NCBI RefSeq assembly: GCF_000336555.1
Contig: NZ_KB375281.1
Coordinates: 1,988,030-2,052,029 of the forward strand
Direction: 5' to 3'
Length of the DNA: 64,000 nt
Source of the DNA: Afipia clevelandensis ATCC 49720
GTDB lineage: Bacteria; Pseudomonadota; Alphaproteobacteria; Rhizobiales; Xanthobacteraceae
Made by a program: the position numbers and the translations under genes. The notes under the pieces are model-generated. The model was given only the letters and a program-made list of their open reading frames with translations. It had not been told where the DNA came from and searched no databases. Within the stretch, counting starts at the first letter, position 1, and every line of letters begins with the position of its first letter. Positions 63,401-64,000 of the stretch are shown in pieces.

Positions 63401-64000
63401 TCAGAACATCTCGAAATACTCGCGCTGCTCCCATTCGGTGACTTCTGCCTGAAAGCGCTCGATCTCGGCGTTCTTGATATGCACGTAGTAGTCCACCAGT
63501 TCGGCACCCATTGCGTTGCGGAAGAACGGATCGTCGTGCAGCGCAAAAACAGCTTCACGCAGCGACTTCGGCAACAGGCTCGCCTTGGCCTCGTAAGGTG
63601 TATCGGCTGACGGGCCGGGGTCAATGGCGCGGTCCACGCCGTCGAGTCCGGACAGGATTTGCGACGACATATAAAGGTAAGGATTAGCCGCAGGCTCGCC
63701 GACACGGTTCTCAAACCGTGTGGCGGGGTCCTTCGGGCCGCCCAGCACGCGGATCATGACACCCCGGTTGTCGCGGCCCCAGATCGCGCGGTCTGGCGCC
63801 AGCGAATAGGAGCGGTAGCGCTTGTAGCCGTTGATGGTCGGCGTTGTGAATACGGTGGCCGCGCGGGCATGGTCCAGCAGGCCGCCGAGATAGCCCTTGC
63901 CGAACGCCGAGAGGAATTCACCGTCGCTGTCGGACATGAAGGCATTGCGGCCATCGGCCTTCGACACCAGCGACTGATGCAAATGCCAGCCGGACGAGAC
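63401..64000 (-). CDS. Glutamine synthetase-like protein, C-terminal part (5' end outside window)
   Basis: 200 codons visible from the window edge (frame open upstream). The start of the visible piece, SGWHLHQSL, matches the ATP-binding HxHxS strand of glutamine synthetases, and NGYKRYRSYSLAPDRAIWG and VRVLGG-like strands follow; RFENRVGEPAANPYLY is the late GS signature. The end EWEQREYFEMF is typical of GS-like gamma-glutamyl ligases. Such proteins join glutamate to amines (putrescine, aniline) as well as ammonia. It is directly upstream of, and on the same strand as, the transporter-amidohydrolase-pcaHG operon. Confidence 0.88.
   Translation of the reverse strand, partial: VSSGWHLHQSLVSKADGRNAFMSDSDGEFLSAFGKGYLGGLLDHARAATVFTTPTINGYKRYRSYSLAPDRAIWGRDNRGVMIRVLGGPKDPATRFENRVGEPAANPYLYMSSQILSGLDGVDRAIDPGPSADTPYEAKASLLPKSLREAVFALHDDPFFRNAMGAELVDYYVHIKNAEIERFQAEVTEWEQREYFEMF

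Noticed and set aside
60791-63452. Two long plus-strand frames (60791-62122, 62076-63452)
   Set aside because: Antisense to the amidohydrolase and binding-protein genes, which have metal ligands and a signal peptide respectively.

Overview
The window reads as a chromosomal stretch from a GC-rich alphaproteobacterium of the Bradyrhizobiaceae/Nitrobacteraceae type (Bradyrhizobium, Afipia or Rhodopseudomonas-like). Evidence is the strongly GC-ending codon use, the many Liv-type and tripartite tricarboxylate (TTT) uptake systems, the acyl-CoA enzyme repertoire, a rhizobial-style glycerol ABC operon, and small palindromic intergenic repeats (CGTCATTGCGAGCG type). There are no rRNAs, tRNAs, CRISPR arrays, phage genes or intact transposases. 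Family assignments come from motif recognition alone; no database was searched.

Layout. 1-3000: the N-terminal half of an MFS permease, a small hypothetical protein, an amidase and a small secreted protein. 3086-14126: a TTT transporter (tctCBA) and a PLP aminotransferase of the alanine/serine-glyoxylate family, divergent from a FadR-type GntR regulator, a fused FAD/FeS D-2-hydroxyacid dehydrogenase, a GlcG/HbpS protein, a family III CoA-transferase and a crotonase. 14247-30032: an acyl-CoA catabolic district with two beta-keto-acid cleavage enzymes (BKACE/DUF849), a biotin-dependent acyl-CoA carboxylase, an acyl-CoA ligase, three crotonases (one lying just before this district), three acyl-CoA dehydrogenases, a GST, an AraC regulator and an APH/DUF6285 pair. 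30133-36980: a Liv-type ABC transporter with its own acyl-CoA ligase. 36981-37405: a gene-free stretch with a tandem repeat, two CTAG-bounded palindromes and a terminator. 37406-46003: a glycerol operon glpR-glpD-glpSTPQUV with a possible GlpR operator. 46111-52229: a homodimeric-E1-like 2-oxoacid dehydrogenase (MdeB type) with a divergent Lrp/AsnC regulator, a zinc alcohol dehydrogenase, a PPOX flavoprotein, and a small membrane protein with a PepSY protein. 52232-55675: a TonB siderophore receptor and a PchR-like AraC regulator. 55814-64000: protocatechuate 3,4-dioxygenase genes pcaHG downstream of a second Liv-type transporter, a YtcJ-like amidohydrolase and a truncated glutamine synthetase-like gene.

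The region is a string of import-plus-catabolism modules: each transporter sits beside enzymes that could process its cargo, and most operons show 1-4 nt start/stop overlaps (ATGA or TGATG). The most interesting candidates for undescribed biology are the BKACE/carboxylase/acyl-CoA dehydrogenase cluster, in which no HMG-CoA lyase gene is seen; the transporter-amidohydrolase-pcaHG operon behind a glutamine synthetase-like gene; and the GntR-centred 2-hydroxyacid/glyoxylate module.
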